64,000 nt of DNA from Rhodospirillaceae bacterium (GCA_016845145.1 JAERTE010000018.1:162794-226793), one strand, 5' to 3'; counted from the stretch's first letter, positions 19,109 through 29,473 are shown. Program-made: numbers and translations. The notes: generated by a model from the letters alone, not told the origin.

Positions 19109-22100
19109 CCGTTTTCACCCAATTCGGCGGCGTCACGAGCAGATGAAAGAATGTTCATCAACTTGGATGCCGCGTCAGCGAAATCATAGGCCGATAAGCT
19201 GCGTTTCAAAGCATCCACCGACGGATGCGCCCTCAGCCATTCCGATTTTTCACAGAGGTGCGCAAACGCCTCATCAATCATGGCATCATGATCTTCGATA
19301 CGCAGGGAAAGTCCTTCCAACTCTTTGACAAGTGCCAATGCGTCAATGGTTGGTAGCGCTGGAACGGCCACTCGCGCAGCCAGCTTATTCCTGATTTGAG
19401 CCAATAGTTCTTCCGCTTTGTCGAAGTCGTAATCGTCCAGTGCACTTGCCAATTCGCCGGCGTCGTTCGCCCAATCCGTTCCGATAGATTGCGATTTAAG
19501 CTGCTCCCCGGTCTCTGAGGCGGTGGAATCAAACTCGTCAATCTGCGCCGTCAATTGATCCAGTATGGGCTGAATATCCGAAGCTGAAGCTGAAGTCTCC
19601 GTTGTCTGCGGCGACGGTGAGGCTGTTTCCTTAACCGTCACCTCAATGGCCGCACTTAGCGCTCTTTCGGTTTCCAAGAACAATGCATCCGGCGGCGAAC
19701 CCTCATTGTCCACCAAAAACGCCTCGACGTCAGCCGCCGCAGCCTGAACTTCCGACGCGCCAATATTTCCCGCAACGCCCTTCAGTGTGTGCGCGCTACG
19801 GATCGCCGTTTCCCGGTCGCCGGCATCCAGGGCTGCTTTGATTCGCGCTACCGCATCTGTTTCGCTTTCCACAAAGCGGGCCAACAGTTTTCGTAGCGCT
19901 TTGGCGCTTCCGCCCACCCGACTGAGCGCCCCTTGCACGTCAAAGCCCGGAAGATTGGGCAAGTCGCCGTCTTCGGATTGGCGGGCGCTTCGTTTCAACA
20001 GATCGTCAGGAACAATCCGATCACCGTGTTCGATCCATTGAACCAACTTGGTGTACAGCACCTTCGGATCAATGGGCTTGCCGACGAAATCGTTCATGCC
20101 CGCATTGAGGCACTCTTCACGATCACCGCCCATGACGTTCGCGGTCATGGCAATGATTGGCAGGTCGCTGAACTTGTCCATCTTTCGTAGACGCCGCGTG
20201 GCTTCCAACCCGCCCATCACGGGCATCTGCAAATCCATCAGAACGCCGTCGAATTCTTGCGTTTCGAGCATCTCAATCGCTTCGGCACCATCGTTGGCGA
20301 TGGATATCACAAGCTGTGCCTGTTCCAAAAGCTCGGTGGCAACCTGCTGGTTGATCTCGTTATCCTCGACAAGCAAAATGCGTGCGCCGCTGATGAATTG
20401 AATGGCCTCCTCAACATGATCGGTCGATATCTGTCGCCGGCGGCCCATCGGCTCCGCAGCCATATCAAACGCCCCCATGACGGCGTCGAATAACATCGAT
20501 GGGGTGACGGGTTTGAGAATAATGCCTGAAAGGCCCATTTCATCAACTTGGTCGATGACTTCCTGGCGTCCATAGGCGGTCACCATAATAATTTTGGGCT
20601 GTGGAGATATTGCTTGGGTCTTGCGCAATTGGCGGATGGTCTCCATTCCATCCATATCCGGCATGCGCCAGTCCATGAACACCAGATTGAACGATTGTTC
20701 TTTCTCTGCAGCGCCGATCAGACGCTCGATCGCTTCTCGGCCGCTTTTGGCTTCTTCGCACGATAGTCCGAGCGCGACCAACAGATCATGCAGGATCATA
20801 CGCGAGTCCGGGCTGTCATCAACAACAAGGACTCTGTTGTTGATCAGGGCTTCGGGTAATGTCCGGGATGCATCTTCCTCAATTTCCTGTATCGGGAATT
20901 TGGCGGTAAACAGAAAAGTACTTCCGGCTCCGTGCTCGCTCTCAACCCAAATTTCGCCATCCATCATTTCGACCAACCGCTTGCTGATCGTCAATCCGAG
21001 GCCGGTTCCGCCGTACTTGCGGGTGGTTGAGGTATCGGCCTGACTAAACGCCTGGAACAAACGGTTTTGCTGTTCCTGCGTCATGCCGATGCCGCTATCT
21101 TGAAGCGAGAACTTGAGCGTCGCCGCTTCGTCATCTTCCGCCAGTTTTTCGACTCGGATGATGATCTCGCCATCATCTGTGAATTTGACGGCGTTGTTCG
21201 CAAGATTGATCAATACCTGCCCAAGCCGTAGCGAGTCGCCAATGAGACCGAGCGGTACATCGGGGCCCAGTGAAATCAGGAATTCCAAACCCTTTTCGCG
21301 GGCCTTGATCGAGATGACGTTAGACAGATTCTCCATAACTTCATCAAGACGGAACGGAACGGTTTCCATTTCCGTCTTGCCGGCTTCCATCTTTGAGAAA
21401 TCAAGAATGTCGTTGATAATCCCCAACAGCAGGTTCGCCGCATCGAAGATCTTGATCACATAATCATGCTGCTTGGCGTCTAGTTTTGTCTGCAGCGCCA
21501 GATGGCTCATGCCGATAATGGCGTTCATCGGCGTACGGATCTCGTGGCTCATTGTTGCCAGGAAGTCGGATTTAGCACTATTCGCGGCCTCGGCCTCCTG
21601 ACGCAAGACTTGCAGCTCATCGGTGGTTCGCCTGCGTTCAGCGATGTCTTTCTCAATCGATTCCGCCATTTCGTTAAACGTGGTCGCCAGTACGCCGATC
21701 TCATTGTCCGCTTTGATATTGGCACGGCGATTGTAATCCCCATCGGTCATGCCGCCGGCGATCTCCGTCAATTCCTCGATTGGCGCGATGATCTTCTTTG
21801 TCCCCCACAAATACTCGATCAGTGTAGCCGCCAAGATGATGAACAGCAGAAAACCGTAATTTCGAAATAGTTGATCCTTCTTAAGTTCGAGTTTCGCCGC
21901 CTCATCATCAGTGTGCTTGTTGACGACCGTGACAAATTCGCCGATTGACCGGAAAAAATCGACCTTTGCCGCGTAATACACCTCACTACTGAGGATCTGG
22001 CTCGCGATGGTCGGGCTGCCGTCGAAGATTGTGCTCAATGCTTCGGCTTCGATCTCCATCAAAGTGTCAGCAAGCTTCTGGCTCAATACTAACTTCGCCT

Positions 22101-22476
22101 GCTCCGCAGGCGTCGCGCCGCCGGCCTCAATCATCTCGGCAATGGCGGTCGTTTTCATGGCATCGGGAAGAGCACGACTTTCGTCGGTTTCGCTTTTTAG
22201 CAATGTCGACAGCGTGCCTCGCTGCACCGTGCTCAGTGTGTGGTACGATTCCAGGTATTCCGGGTTGATTGTGGCAGCATACGATCTGATCGCGCGCGTA
22301 CGCTCAAATGAATTGATGCGAATCTGGTCCGCGGCTCTCAAGGAAACCGATCGGCGTTGCTCACCCTCGTACAGCTCCGAACTGATGTTATCGTGCATCA
22401 TCGTGAGCGTTATCAGGCTTGCGATAACCAAACCCGATAGCAGTAGGCTTCGGTTTGATGTTTGTCGAATTTGCAT
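19105..22476 (-). CDS. Hybrid sensor histidine kinase (TM sensor-HAMP-HisKA-HATPase-REC-REC-Hpt)
   Basis: [73 protein letters not shown]; 4-nt overlap with REC-PP2C gene. Confidence 0.94.
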   Translation of the reverse strand: MQIRQTSNRSLLLSGLVIASLITLTMMHDNISSELYEGEQRRSVSLRAADQIRINSFERTRAIRSYAATINPEYLESYHTLSTVQRGTLSTLLKSETDESRALPDAMKTTAIAEMIEAGGATPAEQAKLVLSQKLADTLMEIEAEALSTIFDGSPTIASQILSSEVYYAAKVDFFRSIGEFVTVVNKHTDDEAAKLELKKDQLFRNYGFLLFIILAATLIEYLWGTKKIIAPIEELTEIAGGMTDGDYNRRANIKADNEIGVLATTFNEMAESIEKDIAERRRTTDELQVLRQEAEAANSAKSDFLATMSHEIRTPMNAIIGMSHLALQTKLDAKQHDYVIKIFDAANLLLGIINDILDFSKMEAGKTEMETVPFRLDEVMENLSNVISIKAREKGLEFLISLGPDVPLGLIGDSLRLGQVLINLANNAVKFTDDGEIIIRVEKLAEDDEAATLKFSLQDSGIGMTQEQQNRLFQAFSQADTSTTRKYGGTGLGLTISKRLVEMMDGEIWVESEHGAGSTFLFTAKFPIQEIEEDASRTLPEALINNRVLVVDDSPDSRMILHDLLVALGLSCEEAKSGREAIERLIGAAEKEQSFNLVFMDWRMPDMDGMETIRQLRKTQAISPQPKIIMVTAYGRQEVIDQVDEMGLSGIILKPVTPSMLFDAVMGAFDMAAEPMGRRRQISTDHVEEAIQFISGARILLVEDNEINQQVATELLEQAQLVISIANDGAEAIEMLETQEFDGVLMDLQMPVMGGLEATRRLRKMDKFSDLPIIAMTANVMGGDREECLNAGMNDFVGKPIDPKVLYTKLVQWIEHGDRIVPDDLLKRSARQSEDGDLPNLPGFDVQGALSRVGGSAKALRKLLARFVESETDAVARIKAALDAGDRETAIRSAHTLKGVAGNIGASEVQAAAADVEAFLVDNEGSPPDALFLETERALSAAIEVTVKETASPSPQTTETSASASDIQPILDQLTAQIDEFDSTASETGEQLKSQSIGTDWANDAGELASALDDYDFDKAEELLAQIRNKLAARVAVPALPTIDALALVKELEGLSLRIEDHDAMIDEAFAHLCEKSEWLRAHPSVDALKRSLSAYDFADAASKLMNILSSARDAAELGENG

Positions 22477-22506
22477 CTTATGTCCTAGCGGGAAATGCCG
22501 TCGATC

Positions 22507-23124
22507 CTACTTGAAGGCGACGACACCCTCTGCCCTGTGCTGCTGGAACAAAAGCGATAGTATCGTGCTGACGATGGGGAATAACGTTAACAACGGCAAC
22601 CCAATGGCATTGACGACAAGAGGCCCTTTCTCGCCCAAGGCGAAGTAAAGTAAGACCAAAATAGCAAGCTCTACAGATATGCCGAACAGGTATTGCAAAT
22701 ACAGTCTAAACTTTACGTCGAATTTAACGAGAAGATATCGCCAGACAGCCCCAACCAAAATCGCAACAATGACCGTGTAAACGCCGGGTACACCGCCGGC
22801 ACCGCCTTGGTAATAGCGGTACGATGCGCCGATAATGCCGCCGATCAGAACAATTCTCCAATTGAGGAAGATCGCGCAGCAACTCAACAACACCCAGCGC
22901 GCATCCACGAAAATGCCTTTGTGAAGGTTAATCGGGTTGCTCAATATCGCGACGGTGATCAGCCCAATTGCGACACCGGAGACAGAGATTTCCAGCATCT
23001 TACTCGGAAACTTAATATTGGTTGTCGCAAACTCATAAACACTTACAAGTGCAAGTAATATCAATGAACTAAACACAAAATCCAAGAAAAACGAACTGAA
23101 AACAAAATCCAATACATTCTGCAT
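22507..23124 (-). CDS. Stand-alone LytS/YhcK-type 5TM receptor (5TMR) domain protein
   Basis: NPINLHKGIFVDARWVLLSCCAIFLNWRIVLIGGIIGASYRYYQGGAGGVPGVY is 5TMR-like; no output domain before the stop. Confidence 0.75.
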   Translation of the reverse strand: MQNVLDFVFSSFFLDFVFSSLILLALVSVYEFATTNIKFPSKMLEISVSGVAIGLITVAILSNPINLHKGIFVDARWVLLSCCAIFLNWRIVLIGGIIGASYRYYQGGAGGVPGVYTVIVAILVGAVWRYLLVKFDVKFRLYLQYLFGISVELAILVLLYFALGEKGPLVVNAIGLPLLTLFPIVSTILSLLFQQHRAEGVVAFK

Positions 23125-23318
23125 AATACTTTATTTCCTATGTGCACACGTGCCGCAAGCTTGATGCACAAAGATCAGGTCCAAGTGTGCATGCTGTAGT
23201 ATTCCAGATTATTTGGAATAGGTCCACACGGCCATCAGTCCTCGCCGATGCCCATCCGGCGAGAACCATGATGGCCGATTTCAAAGCCCGTGGTCCGGCA
23301 CCATCGGCGTTATCAAAA

Positions 23319-23351
23319 CGTTATATTTGCGTGATCAACGCGTGAACTCGG
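23319..23351 (+). promoter_or_regulatory. Three iterated 11-bp half-sites upstream of the Met-rich peptide gene
   Basis: CGTTATATTTG|CGTGATCAACG|CGTGAACTCGG; half-site starts 23319, 23330, 23341. Confidence 0.65.
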
Positions 23352-23430
23352 CCCTGTTAACTGCTCATCGATACACCCGATCGCCACGACGGCGTTCGGC
23401 AACCCAAACCAAGTTTTTCAGGAGAAATCG

Positions 23431-23667
23431 ATGTTCAAAACCGTTAGCACTTTTGCCGCCGCCGCCGCCATTGCGTTGGTGAGCGGCCTTTCCGCTCCTC
23501 AGGCCGCTGAGACGAAATCGCCCGAGATGATGAAAAAAGAAGAGATGATGAAAAAAGAACAGATGATGAAAAAGGAAATGATGAAGAAAGAGGCGATGAT
23601 GAAGAAGGAAGAAATGATGAAGAAAGAGGAGATGATGAAAAAACAGGAGATGATGAAGAAAAACTAG
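23431..23667 (+). CDS. Secreted methionine/lysine-rich repeat peptide
   Basis: Signal peptide MFKTVSTFAAAAAIALVSGLSAPQA, then eight MMKK units (MMKKEEMMKKEQMMKKEMMKKEA...) to the C-terminus. Confidence 0.88.
   Translation: MFKTVSTFAAAAAIALVSGLSAPQAAETKSPEMMKKEEMMKKEQMMKKEMMKKEAMMKKEEMMKKEEMMKKQEMMKKN
23526..23664 (+). repeat. In-frame tandem repeat, about 18-bp period (gatgatgaaraaagaa), 8 copies
   Basis: ATGATGAARAAR repeated 8 times with one shortened and slightly diverged units. Confidence 0.9.
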
Positions 23668-23742
23668 GCGACTTTACGTCGAAATAAGACAATATTTGGG
23701 ACATGATTTTTTCAATCCCAGCCATCATCTAACGGAGAGGAG

Positions 23743-24555
23743 TTGCTTATGGTCTCATCGTCCCAGGCAATTCCTGCTCCGGATTCTGGTCAGGGCCCTA
23801 TTGCGGACTCTGGCCGCCGGATTCTGGTTGTCGAAGACGATCCCGATATCGCCTCGCTGATCTCAATGCACCTCACCGACAATGGTTTTGATGTCCACTT
23901 GGAAAGCCGGGGCGACACGGCATTGGCGGCGATAAATGCCAGAAATGCCAGAAATGCCAGAAATGCCAGTGAAGACTCCGAATTCAGTCTGATTGTGCTG
24001 GATCTCATGCTGCCAGGTCTCGACGGCCTGAGCCTGTGCCGCGAAATTCGGTCCATCAGCGGCTATGTGCCGATCTTGATGCTGACCGCCAAATCGACGG
24101 AGCTTGATCGGGTTCTGGGTCTCGAGATGGGCGCCGACGACTACCTGACCAAACCTTTCAGCGTGCCTGAGCTGCTCGCGCGCGTGAAAGCGCTGTTGCG
24201 GCGGGTTGAAGCGTTATCGGCAAAACCGCAGCAGGCAGCCGCTGCCGCCCCGATCGAAAGTAACGGAATCAAGATCGACGTTGAGAAACGCCAGGTCTTG
24301 GTTGAGGGGGTGGAGATCGATCTAACCGCGCGGGAATTCGATTTGTTGCAGCACCTGGCCAGCCGGCCCGGGCGGGTCTACAGCCGGGTCGAACTTCTCG
24401 ATCAGGTCTGGGGGTACAACTACGAAGGCTACGAGCACACCGTCAATACGCACATCAACCGGCTCCGCGCCAAAATCGAAAAAGACCCCGCCAACCCCGT
24501 CTTCGTCCAAACGGTCTGGGGTGTCGGCTACAAATTCGTGCAGCAGCGGGACTAA
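23743..24555 (+). CDS. OmpR/PhoB-family response regulator
   Basis: ILVVEDDPDIASLI, LIVLDLMLPGLDGL, ADDYLTKPF; winged-helix LTAREFDLLQHLASRPGRVYSRVELLDQVWGYNYEGYEHTVNTHINRLRAKIE. Confidence 0.95.
   Translation: MLMVSSSQAIPAPDSGQGPIADSGRRILVVEDDPDIASLISMHLTDNGFDVHLESRGDTALAAINARNARNARNASEDSEFSLIVLDLMLPGLDGLSLCREIRSISGYVPILMLTAKSTELDRVLGLEMGADDYLTKPFSVPELLARVKALLRRVEALSAKPQQAAAAAPIESNGIKIDVEKRQVLVEGVEIDLTAREFDLLQHLASRPGRVYSRVELLDQVWGYNYEGYEHTVNTHINRLRAKIEKDPANPVFVQTVWGVGYKFVQQRD
23934..23969 (+). repeat. Four perfect tandem copies of AAATGCCAG inside the receiver-domain coding region
   Basis: AAATGCCAG x4, encodes NARNARNARNAS. Confidence 0.95.
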
Positions 24556-24559
24556 GGCC

Positions 24560-26050
24560 ATGGTGCGGACCCTCTATGCCAAGCTTTCCCTGGGCTTGCT
24601 GGTTTTGCTGATTGCCGTCGGCGCCATTTACACCGCCATCAACCTGGTCGTCACCGACAACTATTTGCGGCAGCTCAATCAAGAGGTAAACCGCCATCTG
24701 GCCCGCAACCTGGTCGCCGACCGCAACTTGATCGCCGAAGGGCGGCTCAACGACAAGGCGCTGAAGGAAACCTTCAGCCTCTATATGTCCATCAATCCTA
24801 GTATTGAGATTTACCTGTTGGACAAGGCGGGGCGCATTCTCTCGTACTCCGCCGACCCCGAAAAAATTAAGCGGAAATCGGTATCCCTGGAGCCCATCAA
24901 GGCTTTCCTCAGAATGGAAGATCCTTACCCGTTGCTTGGCGATGACCCGCGCAGCCACACGGGTCAAAAGGCCTTCTCGGTAACGGAAATGCCCGGCGCG
25001 ACAGATGACGAGGGTTATCTTTATGTCGTCTTGCGCGGTGAACAGTACGATGCCGCCGAGACCATGGCGCGCAATAGCTACTTGCTGCGTATGAGCGGTT
25101 GGGCAATGGCGGCGAGTCTGGTTTTCGGCCTGCTTGTCGGTTTACTTGCTTTCCATCTGCTGACCAGACGCCTGCGTCGCTTGACCGGGCGCATGGAAGA
25201 CTTTGCCACGCACACGATCATCGGTGACGCCGAAGATGCGGTGTCGGTTCCCGCAGGTGATGAAGTCCAGGTGCTTTCCTTTACGTTCGATCGCATGGCC
25301 GAGCAGATCGGCCAGCAGATCGAGCAGTTGCAGGAACAAGATGCCCTTCGCCGGCGCCTTGTTGCCCAGGTTTCCCACGATCTGCGCACCCCCTTGGCGT
25401 CGTTGCAGGGATATCTGGAATCAATGCAGATAAAAAGGGACACCATCAGCAACGAAGAGCGCGAGGAATTCCTGCGTATCGCGCTGCGTCAGTGCGGCCG
25501 GCTGGGGCAGATGCTGGGAGAGTTGTTCGAACTGGCGAGCTTGGATGCGCGGGAGAAACAGCCCCAGTTGGAGCCGTTCGCCTTACCGGAGTTGATCCAT
25601 GACGCGGCGGAGAAGCATCGGTTGAAAGCGGAAAGCGAAGGCAAGTCACTGGTTCTGTCGGTAGCGACCGACACGCCGTTCGCGTTTGGCGACATCGGTT
25701 TGACCGAGCGCGTGCTTGATAACCTGCTCGACAACGCCATCCGGCACACGCCCGAAAACGGCGCTATAACCGTTTCCGCGCGGGCTGAAAACGATTGGAT
25801 TGTGGTGTCGGTCCGTGACAGCGGTTCGGGTATCGCGGATGGCCATCTGGCCCATATATTCGACCCGTTTTATCGTGGTGACGGCGCCGACAAATCGGGC
25901 GCGCATGCGGGGCTGGGGCTCGCCATCGCCAAACGCATCATGGATATGCAGCAAGGCACCATTACCGCAGTCAATGTGGATGATGGTGCTGAGGGCAGTT
26001 TCGGGTCGATTTTCAGTTTTCAGCTGCCTTCGCACCGAAATACGCTCTAA
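24560..26050 (+). CDS. Sensor histidine kinase (periplasmic sensor, HAMP, HisKA, HATPase_c)
   Basis: Two TM segments; VAQVSHDLRTPLASLQGYLES; DNLLDNAIRHTPENG; RDSGSGIADGHLAHIFDPFYRG; GLGLAIAKRIM. Confidence 0.94.
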   Translation: MVRTLYAKLSLGLLVLLIAVGAIYTAINLVVTDNYLRQLNQEVNRHLARNLVADRNLIAEGRLNDKALKETFSLYMSINPSIEIYLLDKAGRILSYSADPEKIKRKSVSLEPIKAFLRMEDPYPLLGDDPRSHTGQKAFSVTEMPGATDDEGYLYVVLRGEQYDAAETMARNSYLLRMSGWAMAASLVFGLLVGLLAFHLLTRRLRRLTGRMEDFATHTIIGDAEDAVSVPAGDEVQVLSFTFDRMAEQIGQQIEQLQEQDALRRRLVAQVSHDLRTPLASLQGYLESMQIKRDTISNEEREEFLRIALRQCGRLGQMLGELFELASLDAREKQPQLEPFALPELIHDAAEKHRLKAESEGKSLVLSVATDTPFAFGDIGLTERVLDNLLDNAIRHTPENGAITVSARAENDWIVVSVRDSGSGIADGHLAHIFDPFYRGDGADKSGAHAGLGLAIAKRIMDMQQGTITAVNVDDGAEGSFGSIFSFQLPSHRNTL

Positions 26051-26059
26051 ATCTTCAAA

Positions 26060-26092
26060 TGTTATAGAATCGTGATAACTGCGTGATTCCAG
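26060..26092 (+). promoter_or_regulatory. Three iterated 11-bp half-sites upstream of msrAB
   Basis: TGTTATAGAAT|CGTGATAACTG|CGTGATTCCAG; half-site starts 26060, 26071, 26082; same architecture as 23319-23351. Confidence 0.65.
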
Positions 26093-26180
26093 CGCGATAT
26101 AGTCGAGCGATATTCCTTTCAAGAACGATTGGCAAAATCCGTTCAGCCAATCAGGATTTTAGGATAGGAGAAATTTCGCC

Positions 26181-27350
26181 ATGAAAAAGTTAATCTTAGC
26201 GGGCATCGTCGCACTGGCCGCCGGCACGGCCCTTTCCACGATCGGGTCGGCTGAAACCGAACCGAACACACGCCCTGATAGCTTGGCCGGACTGTCAGTC
26301 GCGACGTTCGCGGGCGGCTGTTTTTGGTGTGTGGAAGCTGGGTTCGAGAAAGTGCCTGGCGTCGCGGAGGCGATCTCCGGTTACACAGGCGGTGATGAGG
26401 TTGACCCTGGGTATAAAAGCGTTTCCAGCGGGCGAACCGGACACACGGAAGCGGTTCAGGTTTATTATGACCCGGCGAAAATCAGTTACGAAGGGCTTCT
26501 TCAAGCCTATTGGCGGATTTTCGACCCGACCGACGGCACCGGATCATTTTACGACCGCGGTTCGCAGTACCGCCCGGGAATCTTTTTCAGCTCTGAGACC
26601 CAACGCCAACTGGCTGAAAAATCGCGGGCGGAACTCGCCGCATCGGGCCGTTTCGATAAGCCCATTGCGGTGGAAATCACGCCGTTTAAGATATTCTATG
26701 ACGCCGAGGACTACCATCAGGACTACTACAAGAAGAACCCGGTTCGTTACAAACTCTACACCAGCGGTTCCGGCCGTACGGATTTCGTCGAAAACGCCTG
26801 GGGGAAGGACCTGAAGGTTGATTATTCCAAGTATCAAGGCGCCAAGAGCAAATCCATGAAGGAAGCAAAGATGTCCGAGAGTGCAGCCGTCTACACGAAG
26901 CCGTCGAAAGCGGAGATTCGCGAACGCCTGACCGATATACAGTTTGACGTGACCCAGAACGACGGCACCGAACGGCCTTTCAAGAATGAGTACTGGGACA
27001 ACAAGCAACCCGGTATCTACGTCGATATCGTTACTGGTGAGCCGCTGTTTTCCTCGACCGACAAATTTAAGTCCGGCACCGGGTGGCCTAGTTTCACCCG
27101 TCCGATTGCAGAGACAAACGTGACCAGCCACACGGACCGGAAGTTTTTCATGACGCGCACGGAAGTGCGCAGCAAGATCGGCGATTCGCATTTGGGTCAT
27201 GTTTTCGATGATGGCCCTGCACCGACGGGCCTGCGCTACTGCATCAACTCGGCGTCGTTGAAGTTCATCCCGGCGGGCGAATTGGGGCAAAAGGGCTATG
27301 GCAAATATGCCAAGCTGTTTAAATCCGATATGGCCACAGCATCACGCTAA
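26181..27350 (+). CDS. msrAB: Exported peptide-methionine sulfoxide reductase MsrA-MsrB fusion
   Basis: Signal peptide [24 protein letters not shown]; Msr[20 protein letters not shown]; Msr[17 protein letters not shown] and [24 protein letters not shown]. Confidence 0.95.
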   Translation: MKKLILAGIVALAAGTALSTIGSAETEPNTRPDSLAGLSVATFAGGCFWCVEAGFEKVPGVAEAISGYTGGDEVDPGYKSVSSGRTGHTEAVQVYYDPAKISYEGLLQAYWRIFDPTDGTGSFYDRGSQYRPGIFFSSETQRQLAEKSRAELAASGRFDKPIAVEITPFKIFYDAEDYHQDYYKKNPVRYKLYTSGSGRTDFVENAWGKDLKVDYSKYQGAKSKSMKEAKMSESAAVYTKPSKAEIRERLTDIQFDVTQNDGTERPFKNEYWDNKQPGIYVDIVTGEPLFSSTDKFKSGTGWPSFTRPIAETNVTSHTDRKFFMTRTEVRSKIGDSHLGHVFDDGPAPTGLRYCINSASLKFIPAGELGQKGYGKYAKLFKSDMATASR

Positions 27351-27372
27351 CGTCACTAATGGAATGTGGGTG

Positions 27373-27409
27373 AGGGAGACCGAAAGTCGAGAGGCACGGT
27401 CTCCCTTTT
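27373..27409 (+). terminator. Intrinsic terminator after msrAB
   Basis: AGGGAGACC (27373-27381) pairs with GGTCTCCCT (27398-27406), followed by TTTT. Confidence 0.8.
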
Positions 27410-27632
27410 GCATTTCCGCCTCACGTGCTGAGACCGCCGCTTCCACGGTTTCGCCCAGACAAACAAATCATATTGAAAGGCTAAAAACGTTGGCCGAAGC
27501 CTACGGCTAACGCATACAATGGTGTTATTCGTAGAAACCAAGATTGCGAGTTGTGAATTGCGGTGCCGCTTCTCTCTTTGAATTGGTTTGAGTGCTGGCA
27601 ATTCTACAAAATGGTGACGGAAGGCGGGCGGA

Positions 27633-29417
27633 ATGAGCAGGATGAGACTTCTGATAATCGCACTGATATCCATTGTGTTCATTGCCCCCGGCTCCGCCCT
27701 GGCTCAAAGCAAACTCACGCTACCCGAGATCGACAGGCGTGACACGGTTGTGTTTGAGTTGGAAGGGGGGCCAGTCGCAAACCCCGAGAGTTGGAACCCT
27801 ATGGCCGCGGGCCGCCGCTTGGTTCATGGTTTTCATCAGGCCTTGATGGAGCCTCTGTTCATCTTGAATTATGAAACCGGAGAGATCGAACCCTGGCTTG
27901 CCTTGTCGATGACGCCAAATACCACGTTCGACACCTGGACACTGAAATTACGCGAAGGCATTACCTGGAGCGACGGCGAGGCCTTCAACGCCGATGACGT
28001 TGTTTTCAGCGTCCGCATGTTGGTCGAAAAAGCTGCGGATTCCATCTATATTTACTCCGACAGCCTGAAGAACTGGGTCAAAAGTGTTGAAAAACTGGAC
28101 GACCAGACCGTTCGGTTTCACTTAAAGCGGCGCCATACGCGATTCCAACTGGATTTCTGGGCGGTAAAAATCTGGACCACGCCAAGCATTGTCCCGGAGC
28201 ATATCTGGCGAAACAGAGATCCGCAGACGTTCAAGAATTTCGATCTTGCCAAGGGCTGGCCCGTGTTTACCGGTCCCTATAAACTGACACGCGCGAACGA
28301 TACCGAGTTTGTCTATGATCGAGACGACAATTGGTGGGGCGCGAAGTCCGGTTGGAAACCGTTACCCAAACCCAAGCGCCTGGTATGGCGCTGGATCGGC
28401 GCCGGCAAGACCCGCGTGAAAGCCATGCAAGATAACAAAGTGGATGGTTTGGCCGACATTCCGCTCGGTGATTTGCTGGAACTGAAACGCACCAATAAAA
28501 ACGTCATTTCGCATCATCCGGACCTCCCCTATGCCTGGGTGCCAGACCCCTGTTCGCGCGCGTTGGAAATCAACCATACGGTTGCTCCATGGGGCGATAA
28601 AAAGATGCGGTGGGCCTTGAACCATGCAATCGATCGAGATGAAATTGTTGCGTTTGCCTACGACGGCACGACCATCGCTTCGCGTCACTTCTTTCCAGCC
28701 TACCCGGCACTCAATCGCTATGTCGATTTGCTGGAGGAAGCCGGGCTATACAAACAGTACTCGCTCCTCGACCATAACCCCGCAAAGGCAAAAAGAATCA
28801 TCGAATCCAAAGGTTACGGGTTAAACAGTAGCGGATATTATGAGAAAAACGGCCGGGAACTCAGCATTGATCTGACGACCCATGCCGCGTTTATCGAAAA
28901 ACAGCGCATAGCTCAGGTCGTCGCAAAGCAATTGCGAGATGCTGGGATCAAGGTTGTTTCGCGCAACGAAGAGGCAAATGTATGGTTCAACAACTTCTAT
29001 CACGGTCATTTTGAGGCCAGGATTGGTTGGCAGTCCTGCGGTTCGGCAAATGAACCGTGGGGGTCGATGGATACTTTCAATACACGTTGGTTCAAGCCCG
29101 TGGGTGAGCGTACCGGAGAGACCCAGAACGGTTGGCGTTGGTCCGGCAAGGCCGCCGATCGATACAGTGCCATGGTCGATCAGATAAACCTTCTGCCGTT
29201 GGGCGACAGCAAGATCGACAAATTGTATGTGTTGGCGATGGAGATATGGCTTGATGAATTGCCGATCATACCTATTGCCCAGGCCAGAAAGATAACGCCG
29301 TTCAATACAACGTATTGGACAGGATGGCCGACGGCGAAGAACAATTACATTCATCCGCCGACTTGGTGGCAAAGCACGCACAAGATCATTCATAACTTAA
29401 AACCGAGAGAGCATTAG
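27633..29417 (+). CDS. ABC transporter solute-binding protein, family 5 (peptide/nickel type)
   Basis: Signal peptide; LREGITWSDGEAFNADDVVFSV; WALNHAIDRDEIV; no permease or ATPase genes adjacent. Confidence 0.9.
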   Translation: MSRMRLLIIALISIVFIAPGSALAQSKLTLPEIDRRDTVVFELEGGPVANPESWNPMAAGRRLVHGFHQALMEPLFILNYETGEIEPWLALSMTPNTTFDTWTLKLREGITWSDGEAFNADDVVFSVRMLVEKAADSIYIYSDSLKNWVKSVEKLDDQTVRFHLKRRHTRFQLDFWAVKIWTTPSIVPEHIWRNRDPQTFKNFDLAKGWPVFTGPYKLTRANDTEFVYDRDDNWWGAKSGWKPLPKPKRLVWRWIGAGKTRVKAMQDNKVDGLADIPLGDLLELKRTNKNVISHHPDLPYAWVPDPCSRALEINHTVAPWGDKKMRWALNHAIDRDEIVAFAYDGTTIASRHFFPAYPALNRYVDLLEEAGLYKQYSLLDHNPAKAKRIIESKGYGLNSSGYYEKNGRELSIDLTTHAAFIEKQRIAQVVAKQLRDAGIKVVSRNEEANVWFNNFYHGHFEARIGWQSCGSANEPWGSMDTFNTRWFKPVGERTGETQNGWRWSGKAADRYSAMVDQINLLPLGDSKIDKLYVLAMEIWLDELPIIPIAQARKITPFNTTYWTGWPTAKNNYIHPPTWWQSTHKIIHNLKPREH

Positions 29418-29473
29418 CCATATGTCGAGGACCGCAAAGGGCGAATGCTGCAGCTGCAGGGCGCACATATAGA

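Noticed and set aside
23200-23220. TATTCCA...TGGAATA inverted repeat upstream of the Met-rich peptide gene
   Set aside because: A real 7-bp palindrome, but absent at the msrAB promoter; kept out of the proposed regulon signal.
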